Assembly: GCF_051014685.1 (NCBI RefSeq)
Contig: NW_027478776.1
Span: 62,001 to 126,000, forward strand
Direction: 5' to 3'
DNA length: 64,000 bases
Source: Ptiloglossa arizonensis
Taxonomy: Eukaryota > Arthropoda > Insecta > Hymenoptera > Colletidae
A program made the translations under genes and the position numbers. The notes under the pieces were generated by a model. The model was not told the origin of the DNA and did no database searches. It saw only the letters and a list, made by a program, of their open reading frames with translations. This document shows positions 50,710 through 62,778 of the stretch, in pieces. Numbering within the stretch: position 1 is the stretch's first letter; every line of letters starts with the position of its first letter.

Positions 50710-52589
50710 TCGTTTCGAGCATCAGAACTGCGAAAATTTTGAGTTTCTCAAGCGTTTCTTACCTCCAAACTGCCATATCTCGCGAACGGATTGACCAATC
50801 CGCAAAATTTCTGTTGCATCTGAAAGTAGAAACTCGCCCGATTACAACGGTATGCGTACTTTCCCCTAGGCCGTTCTAGTTAATCGTTTCGAGCATCAGA
50901 ACTGCGAAAATTTTGAGTTTCTCAAGCGTTTCTTACCTCCAAACTGCCATATCTCGCGAACGGATTGACTAACCCGCAAAATTTCTGTTGCATCTGAAAG
51001 TAGAAACTCGCCCGATTACAACGGTATGCGTACTTTTCCCCTAGGCCGTTCTAGTTATTCGTTTCGAGCATCAGAACTGCGAAAATTTTGAGTTTCTCAA
51101 GCGTTTCTTACCTCCATACTGCCATATCTCGCGAACGGATTGACTAATCCGCAAATTTCTGTTGCATCTGAAAGTAGAAACTCGCTCGATTACAATGGTA
51201 TGCGTACTTTCCCCTAGGCCGTTCTAGTTAATCGTTTCGGGCATAAGAACTGCGAAAATTTTGAGTTTCTCAAGCGTTTCTTACCTCCAAACTGCCATAT
51301 CTCGCGAACGGATTGACCAATCCGCAAAATTTCTGTTGCATCTGAAAGTAGAAACTCGCCCGATTACAACGGTATGCGTACTTTTCTCCTAGGCCGTTGT
51401 AGTTATTCGTCTCGAGCATCAGAACTGCGAAAATGTTGAGTTTCTCAAGCGTTTCTTACCTACAAACTGCCATATCTCGCGAACGGATTGACCAATCCGC
51501 AAAATTTCTGTTGCATCTGAAAGTAGAAACTCGCCCGATTACAACGGTATGCGTACTTTTCCCCTAGACCGTTCTAGTTATGCTTGTCGAGCATCAGAAC
51601 TGCGAAAATTTTGAGTTTCTCAAGCGTTTCTTACTTCCAAACTGCCATATCTCGCGAACGGATTGACCAATCCGCAAAATTTCTGTTGCGTTTGAAAGTA
51701 GAAACTCGCCCGATTACAACGGTATGCGTACTTTTCCCCTAGGCCGTTGTAGTTATTCGTTTCGAGCATGAGAACTGCGAAAATTTTGGGTTTCTCAAGC
51801 GTTGCTTATCTCCAAACTGCCATATCTCGCGAACGGATTGACCAATCCGCAAAATTTCTGTTGCATCTGAAAGTAGAAACTCGCCCGATTACAAAGGTAG
51901 GCGTACTTTTCCCCTAGTCCGTTCTAGTTATTCGTTTCGAGCATCAGAACTGCGAAAATTTTGAGTTTCTCAAGCGTTTCTTACCTCCAAACTGCCATAT
52001 CTCGCGAACGGATTGACCAATCCGCAAAATTTCTGTTGCATCTGAAAGTAGAAACTCGCCCGATTACAACGGTATGCGTACTTTCCCCTAGGCCGTTCTA
52101 GTTAATCGTTTCGAGCATCAGAACTGCGAAAATTTTGAGTTTCTCAAGCGTTTCTTACCTCCAAACTGCCATATCTCGCGAACGGAGTGACCAATCCGCA
52201 AAATTTCTGTTGCATCTGAAAGTAGAAACTCCCCCGATTACAACGGTATGCGTACTTTTCCCCTAGACCGTTCTAGTTAATCGTTTCGAGCATCAGAACT
52301 GCGAAAATTTTGAGTTTCTCAAGCGTTTCTTACCTCCAAACTGCCATATCTCAGAACGGATTGACTAATCCGCAAAATTTCTGTTGCATCTGAAAGTAGA
52401 AACTCGCCCGATTACAACGGTATGCGTACTTTCCCCTAGGCCGTTCTAGTTAATCGTTTCGAGCATCAGAACTGCGAAAATTTTGAGTTTCTCAAGCGTT
52501 TCTTACCTCCAAACTGCCATATCTCGCGAACGGATTGACCAATCCGCAAAATTTCTGTTGCATCTGAAAGTAGAAACTCGCCCGATTAC
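50710..52589. repeat. 10-monomer higher-order repeat, copy 2 (1744 bp plus a short overlap)
   Basis: Second copy of 48966-50709, continuing about 136 nt into a third repetition before ACAAAGGAAGG replaces ACAACGGTATG near 52590. It contains the second GGAGTGACC and TCTCAGAACGG monomers. The 1-nt loss in TCTCAGAACGG removes the TCGCGA palindrome. Confidence 0.93.
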
Positions 52590-55500
52590 AAAGGAAGGCG
52601 TACTTTTCCCCTAGTCCGTTCTAGTTATTCGTTTCGAGCATCAGAACTGCGAAAATTTTTAGTTTCTCAAGCGTTTCTTACCTCCAAACTGCCATATCTC
52701 CCGAACGGATTGACCATTCCGCAAAATTTCTGTTGCATCTGAAAGTAGAAACTCGCCCGATTACAACGGTCTGCGTACTTTTCCCCTAGGCGGTTGTAGT
52801 TATTCGTTTCGAGCATGAGAACTGCGAAAATTTTGGGTTTCTCAAGCGTTGCTTACCTCCAAACTGCCATATCTCGCGAACGGATTGACCAATCCGCAAA
52901 ATTTCTGTTGCATCTGAAAGTAGAAACTCGCCCGATTACAACGGTATGCGTACTTTTCCCCTAGGTCGTTCTGGTTATTCGTTTCGAGCATCAGAACTGT
53001 GATAATTTTGAGTTTCTCAACCGTTTCTTACCTCCAAACTGCCATATCTCGCGAACGGATCGACCAATACGCAAAATTTCTGTTGCATCTGAAAGTAGAA
53101 AGTCGCCCGATTACAACGGTATGCGTACTTTCCCCCTAGGCCGTTCTGGTTATTCGTTTCGAGCAACAGAACTGTGATACTTTTGAGTTTCTCAACCGTT
53201 TCTTACATCCAAACTGCCATATCTCGCGAACGGATTGACCAATCCGCAAAATTTCTGTTGCATCTGAAAGTAGAAAGTCGCCCGATTTCAACGGTATGCG
53301 TACTTTTCCCCTAGACCGTTCTAGTTATGCTTGTCGAGCATCAGAACTGCGAAAATTTTGAGTTTCTCAACCGTTTCTTACATCCAAACTGCCATATCTC
53401 GCGAACGGATTGACCAATCCGCAAAATTTCTATTGCATCTGAAAGTAGAAACTAGCCCGATTACAACGGTATGCGTACTTTTCTCCTAGGCCGTTCTAGT
53501 TATTCGTTTCGAGCATCAGAACTGCGAAAATGTTGAGTTTCTCAAGCGTTTCTTACCTACAAACTGCCATATCACGCGAACGGATTGACCAATCCGCAAA
53601 ATTTCTGTTGCATCTGAAAGTAGAAACTCGCCCGATTACAACGGTATGCGTACTTTTCCCCTAGACCGTTCTAGTTATGCTTGTCGAGCATCAGAACTGC
53701 GAAAATTTTGAGTTTCTCAAGCGTTTCTTACTTCCAAACTGCCATATCTCGCGAACGGATTGACCAATCCGCAAAATTTCTGTTGCGTTTGAAAGTAGAA
53801 ACTCGCCCGATTACAACGGTATGCGTACTTTTCCCCTAGGCCGTTGTAGTTATTCGTTTCGAGCATGAGAACTGCGAAAATTTTGGGTTTCTCAAGCGTT
53901 GCTTACCTCCAAACTGCCATATCTCGCGAACGGATTGACCAATCCGCAAAATTTCTGTTGCATCTGAAAGTAGAAACTCGCCCGATTACAACGGTATGCG
54001 TACTTTTCCCCTAGGCCGTTGTAGTTATTCGTTTCGAGCATGAGAACTGCGAAAATTTTGGGTTTCTCAAGCGTTGCTTACCTCCAAACTGCCATATCTC
54101 GCGAACGGATTGACCAATCCGCAAAATTTCTGTTGCATCTGAAAGTAGAAACTCGCCCGATTACAAAGGAAGGCGTACTTTTCCCCTAGTCCGTTCTAGT
54201 TATTCGTTTCGAGCATCAGAACTGCGAAAATTTTTAGTTTCTCAAGCGTTTCTTACCTCCAAACTGCCATATCTCGCGAACGGATTGACCATTCCGCAAA
54301 ATTTCTGTTGCATCTGAAAGTAGAAACTCGCCCGATTACAACGGTCTGCGTACTTTTCCCCTAGGCCGTTGTAGTTATTCGTTTCGAGCATGAGAACTGC
54401 GAAAATTTTGGGTTTCTCAAGCGTTGCTTACCTCCAAACTGCCATATCTCGCGAACGGATTGACCAATCCGCAAAATTTCTGTTGCATCTGAAAGTAGAA
54501 ACTCGCCCGATTACAACGGTATGCGTACTTTTCCCCTAGGTCGTTCTGGTTATTCGTTTCGAGCATCAGAACTGTGATAATTTTGAGTTTCTCAACCGTT
54601 TCTTACCTCCAAACTGCCATATCTCGCGAACGGATCGACCAATACGCAAAATTTCTGTTGCATCTGAAAGTAGAAAGTCGCCCGATTACAACGGTATGCG
54701 TACTTTTCCCCTAGGCCGTTCTGGTTATTCGTTTCGAGCAACAGAACTGTGATACTTTTGAGTTTCTCAACCGTTTCTTACATCCAAACTGCCATATCTC
54801 GCGAACGGATTGACCAATCCGCAAAATTTCTGTTGCATCTGAAAGTAGAAAGTCGCCCGATTTCAACGGTATGCGTACTTTTCCCCTGGACCGTTCTAGT
54901 TATGCTTGTCGAGCATCAGAACTGCGAAAATTTTGAGTTTCTCAAGCGTTTCTTACCTCCAAACTGCCATATCTCGCGAACGGATTGACTAATCCGCAAA
55001 ATTTCTGTTGCATCTGAAAGTAGAAACTCGCCCGATTACAACGGTATGCGTACTTTTCCCCTAGGCCGTTCTAGTTATTCGTTTCGAGCGTCAGAACTGC
55101 GAAAATTTTGAGTTTCTCAAGCGTTTCTTACCTCCAAACTGCCATATCTCGCGAACGGATTGACCAATCCGCAAAATTTCTGTTGCGTTTGAAAGTAGAA
55201 ACTCGCCCGATTACAACGGTATGCGTACTTTTCCCCTAGGCCGTTGTAGTTATTCGTTTCGAGCATGAGAACTGCGAAAATTTTGGGTTTCTCAAGCGTT
55301 GCTTACCTCCAAACTGCCATATCTCGCGAACGGATTGACCAATCCGCAAAATTTCTGTTGCATCTGAAAGTAGAAACTCGCCCGATTACAACGGTATGCG
55401 TACTTTTCCCCTAGGCCGTTGTAGTTATTCATTTCGAGCATGAGAACTGCGAAAATTTTGGGTTTCTCAAGCGTTGCTTACCTCCAAACTGCCATATCTC

Positions 55501-56584
55501 GCGAACGGATTGACCAATCCGCAAAATTTCTGTTGCATCTGAAAGCAGAAACTCGCCCGATTACAACGGTATGCGTACTTTTCCCCTAGGCCGTTCTGGT
55601 TATTCGTTTCGAGCAACAGAACTGTGATTCTTTTGAGTTTCTCAACCGTTTCTTACATCCAAACTGCCATATCTCGCGAACGGATTGACCAATCCGCAAA
55701 ATTTCTGTTGCATCTGAAAGTAAAAAGTCGCCCGATTACAACGGTATGCGTACTTTTCCCCTAGACCGTTCTAGTTATGCTTGTCGAGCATCAGAACTGC
55801 GAAAATTTTGAGTTTCTCAAGCGTTTCTTACCTCCAAACTGCCATATCTCGCGAACGGATTGACTAATCCGCAAAATTTCTGTTGCATCTGAAAGTAGAA
55901 ACTCGCCCGATTACAACGGTATGCGTACTTTTTCCCTAGGCCGTTCTAGTTATTCGTTTCGAGCGTCAGAACTGCGAAAATTTTGAGTTTCTCAAGCGTT
56001 TCTTACCTCCAAACTGCCATATCTCGCGAACGGATTGACCAATCCGCAAAATTTCTGTTGCATCTGAAAGTAGCAACTCGCCCGATTACAGCGGTATGCG
56101 TACTTTTCCCCTAGTCCGTTCTAGTTATTCGTTTCGAGCATCAGAACTGCGAAAATTTTGAGTTTCTCAAGCGTTTCTTACCTCCAAAGTGCCATATCTC
56201 GCGAACGGATTGACTAATCCGCAAAATTTCTGTTGCATCTGAAAGTAGAAACTCGCCCGATTACAACGGTATGCGTACTTTTCCCCTAGGCCGTTCTAGT
56301 TATTCGTTTCGAGCATCAGAACTGCGAAAATTTTGAGTTTCTCAAGCGTTTCTTACCTCCAAACTGCCATATCTCGCGAACGGATTGACTAATCCGCAAA
56401 TTTCTGTTGCATCTGAAAGTAGAAACTCGCTCGATTACAATGGTATGCGTACTTTCCCCTAGGCCGTTCTAGTTAATCGTTTCGGGCATCAGAACTGCGA
56501 AAATTTTGAGTTTCTCAAGCGTTTCTTACCTCCAAACTGCCATATCTCGCGAACGGATTGACCAATCCGCAAAATTTCTGTTGC
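52502..56584. repeat. Large duplicated block, copy 1 (4083 bp, 5422-bp spacing)
   Basis: Matches 57924-62006 at +5422 (31 x 175 - 3). Shared rare variants include ATATCTCCCGAACGG, CCATTCCGC, GGTCTGCG, CTTTCCCCCTAGG, ATATCACGCG, the GTGATAC monomers, AAAAAGTCGCCC, CTTTTTCCCTAGG and CCAAAGTGCC. Inside it, roughly 52.5-53.36 kb and 54.08-54.94 kb are themselves related at +1575 (nine monomers). Noticed differences are single bases, such as GGAAGG against GGTAGG (52595/58017), AACTAGCCC against AACTCGCCC (about 53454/58876) and CCCCTGGACC against CCCCTGTACC (about 54889/60311). Confidence 0.93.
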
Positions 56585-56828
56585 ATCTGAAAGTAGAAAC
56601 TCGCCCGATTACAACGGTATGCGTACTTTTCCCCTAGACCGTTCTAGTTATGCTTGTCGAGCATCAGAACTGCGAAAATTTTGAGTTTCTCAAGCGTTTC
56701 TTACTTCCAAACTGCCATATCTCGCGAACGGATTGACCAATCCGCAAAATTTCTGTTGCGTTTGAAAGTAGAAACTCGCCCGATTACAACGGTATGCGTA
56801 CTTTTCCCCTAGGCCGTTGTAGTTATTC

Positions 56829-58078
56829 GTTTCGAGCATCAGAACTGCGAAAATGTTGAGTTTCTCAAGCGTTTCTTACCTACAAACTGCCATATCTCGC
56901 GAACGGATTGACCAATCCGCAAAATTTCTGTTGCATCTGAAAGTAGAAACTCGCCCGATTACAACGGTATGCGTACTTTTCCCCTAGACCGTTCTAGTTA
57001 TGCTTGTCGAGCATCAGAACTGCGAAAATTTTGAGTTTCTCAAGCGTTTCTTACTTCCAAACTGCCATATCTCGCGAACGGATTGACCAATCCGCAAAAT
57101 TTCTGTTGCGTTTGAAAGTAGAAACTCGCCCGATTACAACGGTATGCGTACTTTTCCCCTAGGCCGTTGTAGTTATTCGTTTCGAGCATGAGAACTGCGA
57201 AAATTTTGGGTTTCTCAAGCGTTGCTTACCTCCAAACTGCCATATCTCGCGAACGGATTGACCAATCCGCAAAATTTCTGTTGCATCTGAAAGTAGAAAC
57301 TCGCCCGATTACAAAGGTAGGCGTACTTTTCCCCTAGTCCGTTCTAGTTATTCGTTTCGAGCATCAGAACTGCGAAAATTTTGAGTTTCTCAAGCGTTTC
57401 TTACCTCCAAACTGCCATATCTCGCGAACGGATTGACCAATCCGCAAAATTTCTGTTGCATCTGAAAGTAGAAACTCGCCCGATTACAACGGTATGCGTA
57501 CTTTCCCCTAGGCCGTTCTAGTTAATCGTTTCGAGCATCAGAACTGCGAAAATGTTGAGTTTCTCAAGCGTTTCTTACCTACAAACAGCCATATCTCGCG
57601 AACGGATTGACCAATCCGCAAAATTTCTGTTGCATCTGAAAGTAGAAACTCGCCCGATTACAACGGTATGCGTACTTTTCCCCTAGACCGTTCTAGTTAT
57701 GCTTGTCGAGCATCAGAACTGCGAAAATTTTGAGTTTCTCAAGCGTTTCTTACTTCCAAACTGCCATATCTCGCGAACGGATTGACCAATCCGCAAAATT
57801 TCTGTTGCGTTTGAAAGTAGAAACTCGCCCGATTACAACGGTATGCGTACTTTTCCCCTAGGCCGTTGTAGTTATTCGTTTCGAGCATGAGAACTGCGAA
57901 AATTTTGGGTTTCTCAAGCGTTGCTTACCTCCAAACTGCCATATCTCGCGAACGGATTGACCAATCCGCAAAATTTCTGTTGCATCTGAAAGTAGAAACT
58001 CGCCCGATTACAAAGGTAGGCGTACTTTTCCCCTAGTCCGTTCTAGTTATTCGTTTCGAGCATCAGAACTGCGAAAAT
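56829..58078. repeat. 4-monomer repeat (699 bp), about 1.8 copies, between the large blocks
   Basis: GAAAATGTTGAG with TTACCTACAAAC, then GCTTGTCGAGC with TTGCGTTTG, then the GTTGTAG/CATGAG monomer, then ACAAAGGTAGGCG, recur at +699. One copy of the first monomer has CCAAACAGCC near 57592. The same string also occurs inside the 1744-bp repeat near 51.4-52.0 kb, so this interval was probably derived from it. It begins in the 1.34-kb gap between the two 4083-bp blocks and runs about 155 bp into the second. No gene was found. Confidence 0.82.
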
Positions 58079-61000
58079 TTTTAGTTTCTCAAGCGTTTCT
58101 TACCTCCAAACTGCCATATCTCCCGAACGGATTGACCATTCCGCAAAATTTCTGTTGCATCTGAAAGTAGAAACTCGCCCGATTACAACGGTCTGCGTAC
58201 TTTTCCCCTAGGCGGTTGTAGTTATTCGTTTCGAGCATGAGAACTGCGAAAATTTTGGGTTTCTCAAGCGTTGCTTACCTCCAAACTGCCATATCTCGCG
58301 AACGGATTGACCAATCCGCAAAATTTCTGTTGCATCTGAAAGTAGAAACTCGCCCGATTACAACGGTATGCGTACTTTTCCCCTAGGTCGTTCTGGTTAT
58401 TCGTTTCGAGCATCAGAACTGTGATAATTTTGAGTTTCTCAACCGTTTCTTACCTCCAAACTGCCATATCTCGCGAACGGATCGACCAATACGCAAAATT
58501 TCTGTTGCATCTGAAAGTAGAAAGTCGCCCGATTACAACGGTATGCGTACTTTCCCCCTAGGCCGTTCTGGTTATTCGTTTCGAGCAACAGAACTGTGAT
58601 ACTTTTGAGTTTCTCAACCGTTTCTTACATCCAAACTGCCATATCTCGCGAACGGATTGACCAATCCGCAAAATTTCTGTTGCATCTGAAAGTAGAAAGT
58701 CGCCCGATTTCAACGGTATGCGTACTTTTCCCCTAGACCGTTCTAGTTATGCTTGTCGAGCATCAGAACTGCGAAAATTTTGAGTTTCTCAACCGTTTCT
58801 TACATCCAAACTGCCATATCTCGCGAACGGATTGACCAATCCGCAAAATTTCTATTGCATCTGAAAGTAGAAACTCGCCCGATTACAACGGTATGCGTAC
58901 TTTTCTCCTAGGCCGTTCTAGTTATTCGTTTCGAGCATCAGAACTGCGAAAATGTTGAGTTTCTCAAGCGTTTCTTACCTACAAACTGCCATATCACGCG
59001 AACGGATTGACCAATCCGCAAAATTTCTGTTGCATCTGAAAGTAGAAACTCGCCCGATTACAACGGTATGCGTACTTTTCCCCTAGACCGTTCTAGTTAT
59101 GCTTGTCGAGCATCAGAACTGCGAAAATTTTGAGTTTCTCAAGCGTTTCTTACTTCCAAACTGCCATATCTCGCGAACGGATTGACCAATCCGCAAAATT
59201 TCTGTTGCGTTTGAAAGTAGAAACTCGCCCGATTACAACGGTATGCGTACTTTTCCCCTAGGCCGTTGTAGTTATTCGTTTCGAGCATGAGAACTGCGAA
59301 AATTTTGGGTTTCTCAAGCGTTGCTTACCTCCAAACTGCCATATCTCGCGAACGGATTGACCAATCCGCAAAATTTCTGTTGCATCTGAAAGTAGAAACT
59401 CGCCCGATTACAACGGTATGCGTACTATTCCCCTAGGCCGTTGTAGTTATTCGTTTCGAGCATGAGAACTGCGAAAATTTTGGGTTTCTCAAGCGTTGCT
59501 TACCTCCAAACTGCCATATCTCGCGAACGGATTGACCAATCCGCAAAATTTCTGTTGCATCTGAAAGTAGAAACTCGCCCGATTACAAAGGAAGGCGTAC
59601 TTTTCCCCTAGTCCGTTCTAGTTATTCGTTTCGAGCATCAGAACTGCGAAAATTTTTAGTTTCTCAAGCGTTTCTTACCTCCAAACTGCCATATCTCGCG
59701 AACGGATTGACCATTCCGCAAAATTTCTGTTGCATCTGAAAGTAGAAACTCGCCCGATTACAACGGTCTGCGTACTTTTCCCCTAGGCCGTTGTAGTTAT
59801 TCGTTTCGAGCATGAGAACTGCGAAAATTTTGGGTTTCTCAAGCGTTGCTTACCTCCAAACTGCCATATCTCGCGAACGGATTGACCAATCCGCAAAATT
59901 TCTGTTGCATCTGAAAGTAGAAACTCGCCCGATTACAACGGTATGCGTACTTTTCCCCTAGGTCGTTCTGGTTATTCGTTTCGAGCATCAGAACTGTGAT
60001 AATTTTGAGTTTCTCAACCGTTTCTTACCTCCAAACTGCCATATCTCGCGAACGGATCGACCAATACGCAAAATTTCTGTTGCATCTGAAAGTAGAAAGT
60101 CGCCCGATTACAACGGTATGCGTACTTTTCCCCTAGGCCGTTCTGGTTATTCGTTTCGAGCAACAGAACTGTGATACTTTTGAGTTTCTCAACTGTTTCT
60201 TACATCCAAACTGCCATATCTCGCGAACGGATTGACCAATCCGCAAAATTTCTGTTGCATCTGAAAGTAGAAAGTCGCCCGATTTCAACGGTATGCGTAC
60301 TTTTCCCCTGTACCGTTCTAGTTATGCTTGTCGAGCATCAGAACTGCGAAAATTTTGAGTTTCTCAAGCGTTTCTTACCTCCAAACTGCCATATCTCGCG
60401 AACGGATTGACTAATCCGCAAAATTTCTGTTGCATCTGAAAGTAGAAACTCGCCCGATTACAACGGTATGCGTACTTTTCCCCTAGGCCGTTCTAGTTAT
60501 TCGTTTCGAGCGTCAGAACTGCGAAAATTTTGAGTTTCTCAAGCGTTTCTTACCTCCAAACTGCCATATCTCGCGAACGGATTGACCAATCCGCAAAATT
60601 TCTGTTGCGTTTGAAAGTAGAAACTCGCCCGATTACAACGGTATGCGTACATTTCCCCTAGGCCGTTGTAGTTATTCGTTTCGAGCATGAGAACTGCGAA
60701 AATTTTGGGTTTCTCAAGCGTTGCTTACCTCCAAACTGCCATATCTCGCGAACGGATTGACCAATCCGCAAAATTTCTGTTGCATCTGAAAGTAGAAACT
60801 CGCCCGATTACAACGGTATGCGTACTTTTCCCCTAGGCCGTTGTAGTTATTCATTTCGAGCATGAGAACTGCGAAAATTTTGGGTTTCTCAAGCGTTGCT
60901 TACCTCCAAACTGCCATATCTCGCGAACGGATTGACCAATCCGCAAAATTTCTGTTGCATCTGAAAGCAGAAACTCGCCCGATTACAACGGTATGCGTAC

Positions 61001-62006
61001 TTTTCCCCTAGGCCGTTCTGGTTATTCGTTTCGAGCAACAGAACTGTGATTCTTTTGAGTTTCTCAACCGTTTCTTACATCCAAACTGCCATATCTCGCG
61101 AACGGATTGACCAATCCGCAAAATTTCTGTTGCATCTGAAAGTAAAAAGTCGCCCGATTACAACGGTATGCGTACTTTTCCCCTAGACCGTTCTAGTTAT
61201 GCTTGTCGAGCATCAGAACTGCGAAAATTTTGAGTTTCTCAAGCGTTTCTTACCTCCAAACTGCCATATCTCGCGAACGGATTGACTAATCCGCAAAATT
61301 TCTGTTGCATCTGAAAGTAGAAACTCGCCCGATTACAACGGTATGCGTACTTTTTCCCTAGGCCGTTCTAGTTATTCGTTTCGAGCGTCAGAACTGCGAA
61401 AATTTTGAGTTTCTCAAGCGTTTCTTACCTCCAAACTGCCATATCTCGCGAACGGATTGACCAATCCGCAAAATTTCTGTTGCATCTGAAAGTAGCAACT
61501 CGCCCGATTACAGCGGTATGCGTACTTTTCCCCTAGTCCGTTCTAGTTATTCGTTTCGAGCATCAGAACTGCGAAAATTTTGAGTTTCTCAAGCGTTTCT
61601 TACCTCCAAAGTGCCATATCTCGCGAACGGATTGACTAATCCGCAAAATTTCTGTTGCATCTGAAAGTAGAAACTCGCCCGATTACAACGGTATGCGTAC
61701 TTTTCCCCTAGGCCGTTCTAGTTATTCGTTTCGAGCATCAGAACTGCGAAAATTTTGAGTTTCTCAAGCGTTTCTTACCTCCAAACTGCCATATCTCGCG
61801 AACGGATTGACTAATCCGCAAATTTCTGTTGCATCTGAAAGTAGAAACTCGCTCGATTACAATGGTATGCGTACTTTCCCCTAGGCCGTTCTAGTTAATC
61901 GTTTCGGGCATCAGAACTGCGAAAATTTTGAGTTTCTCAAGCGTTTCTTACCTCCAAACTGCCATATCTCGCGAACGGATTGACCAATCCGCAAAATTTC
62001 TGTTGC
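57924..62006. repeat. Large duplicated block, copy 2 (4083 bp)
   Basis: Second copy of 52502-56584. At 62007 the match breaks (GCGTTTG against GCATCTG), and the sequence continues as in copy 1 about one monomer further on, which fits loss of a single monomer at this junction. Private changes include TACTATTCCCC near 59425, CAACTGTTTC near 60190 and GTACATTTCCCC near 60648. Confidence 0.93.
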
Positions 62007-62778
62007 GTTTGAAAGTAGAAACTCGCCCGATTACAACGGTATGCGTACTTTTCCCCTAGGCCGTTGTAGTTATTCGTTTCGAGCATGAGAACTGCGAAAA
62101 TTTTGGGTTTCTCAAGCGTTGCTTACCTCCAAACTGCCATATCTCGCGAACGGATTGACCAATCCGCAAAATTTCTGTTGCATCTGAAAGTAGAAACTCG
62201 CCCGATTACAACGGTATGCGTACTTTTCCCCTAGGCCGTTGTAGTTATTCGTTTCGAGCATGAGAACTGCGAAAATTTTGGGTTTCTCAAGCGTTGCTTA
62301 CCTCCAAACTGCCATATCTCGCGAACGGATTGACCAATCCGCAAAATTTCTGTTGCATCTGAAAGCAGAAACTCGCCCGATTACAACGGTATGCGTACTT
62401 TTCCCCTAGGCCGTTCTGGTTATTCGTTTCGAGCAACAGAACTGTGATTCTTTTGAGTTTCTCAACCGTTTCTTACATCCAAACTGCCATATCTCGCGAA
62501 CGGATTGACCAATCCGCAAAATTTCTGTTGCATCTGAAAGCAGAAACTCGCCCGATTGCAACGGTATGCGTACTTTTCCCCTAGGCCGTTCTGGTTATTC
62601 GTTTCTAGCAACAGAACTGTGATTCTTTTGAGTTTCTCAACCGTTTCTTACATCCAAACTGCCATATCTCGCGAACGGATTGACCAATCCGCAAAATTTC
62701 TGTTGCATCTGAAAGTAGAAAGTCGCCCGATTACAACGGTATGCGTACTTTTCCCCTAGACCGTTCTAGTTATGCTTG
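62007..62778. repeat. Single-monomer tandem duplication of the GTGATTC type
   Basis: TGTGATTCTT occurs at 62443 and again 175 bp later at 62618, the only place where two monomers of this type are adjacent. Both have ACATCC and CAACCG. The second has GTTTCTAGCAAC instead of GTTTCGAGCAAC, and the join reads GATTGCAACGG. Every other copy is followed by a GCTTGTCGAGC or CATCAG monomer, so this is a local one-unit duplication. Confidence 0.85.
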
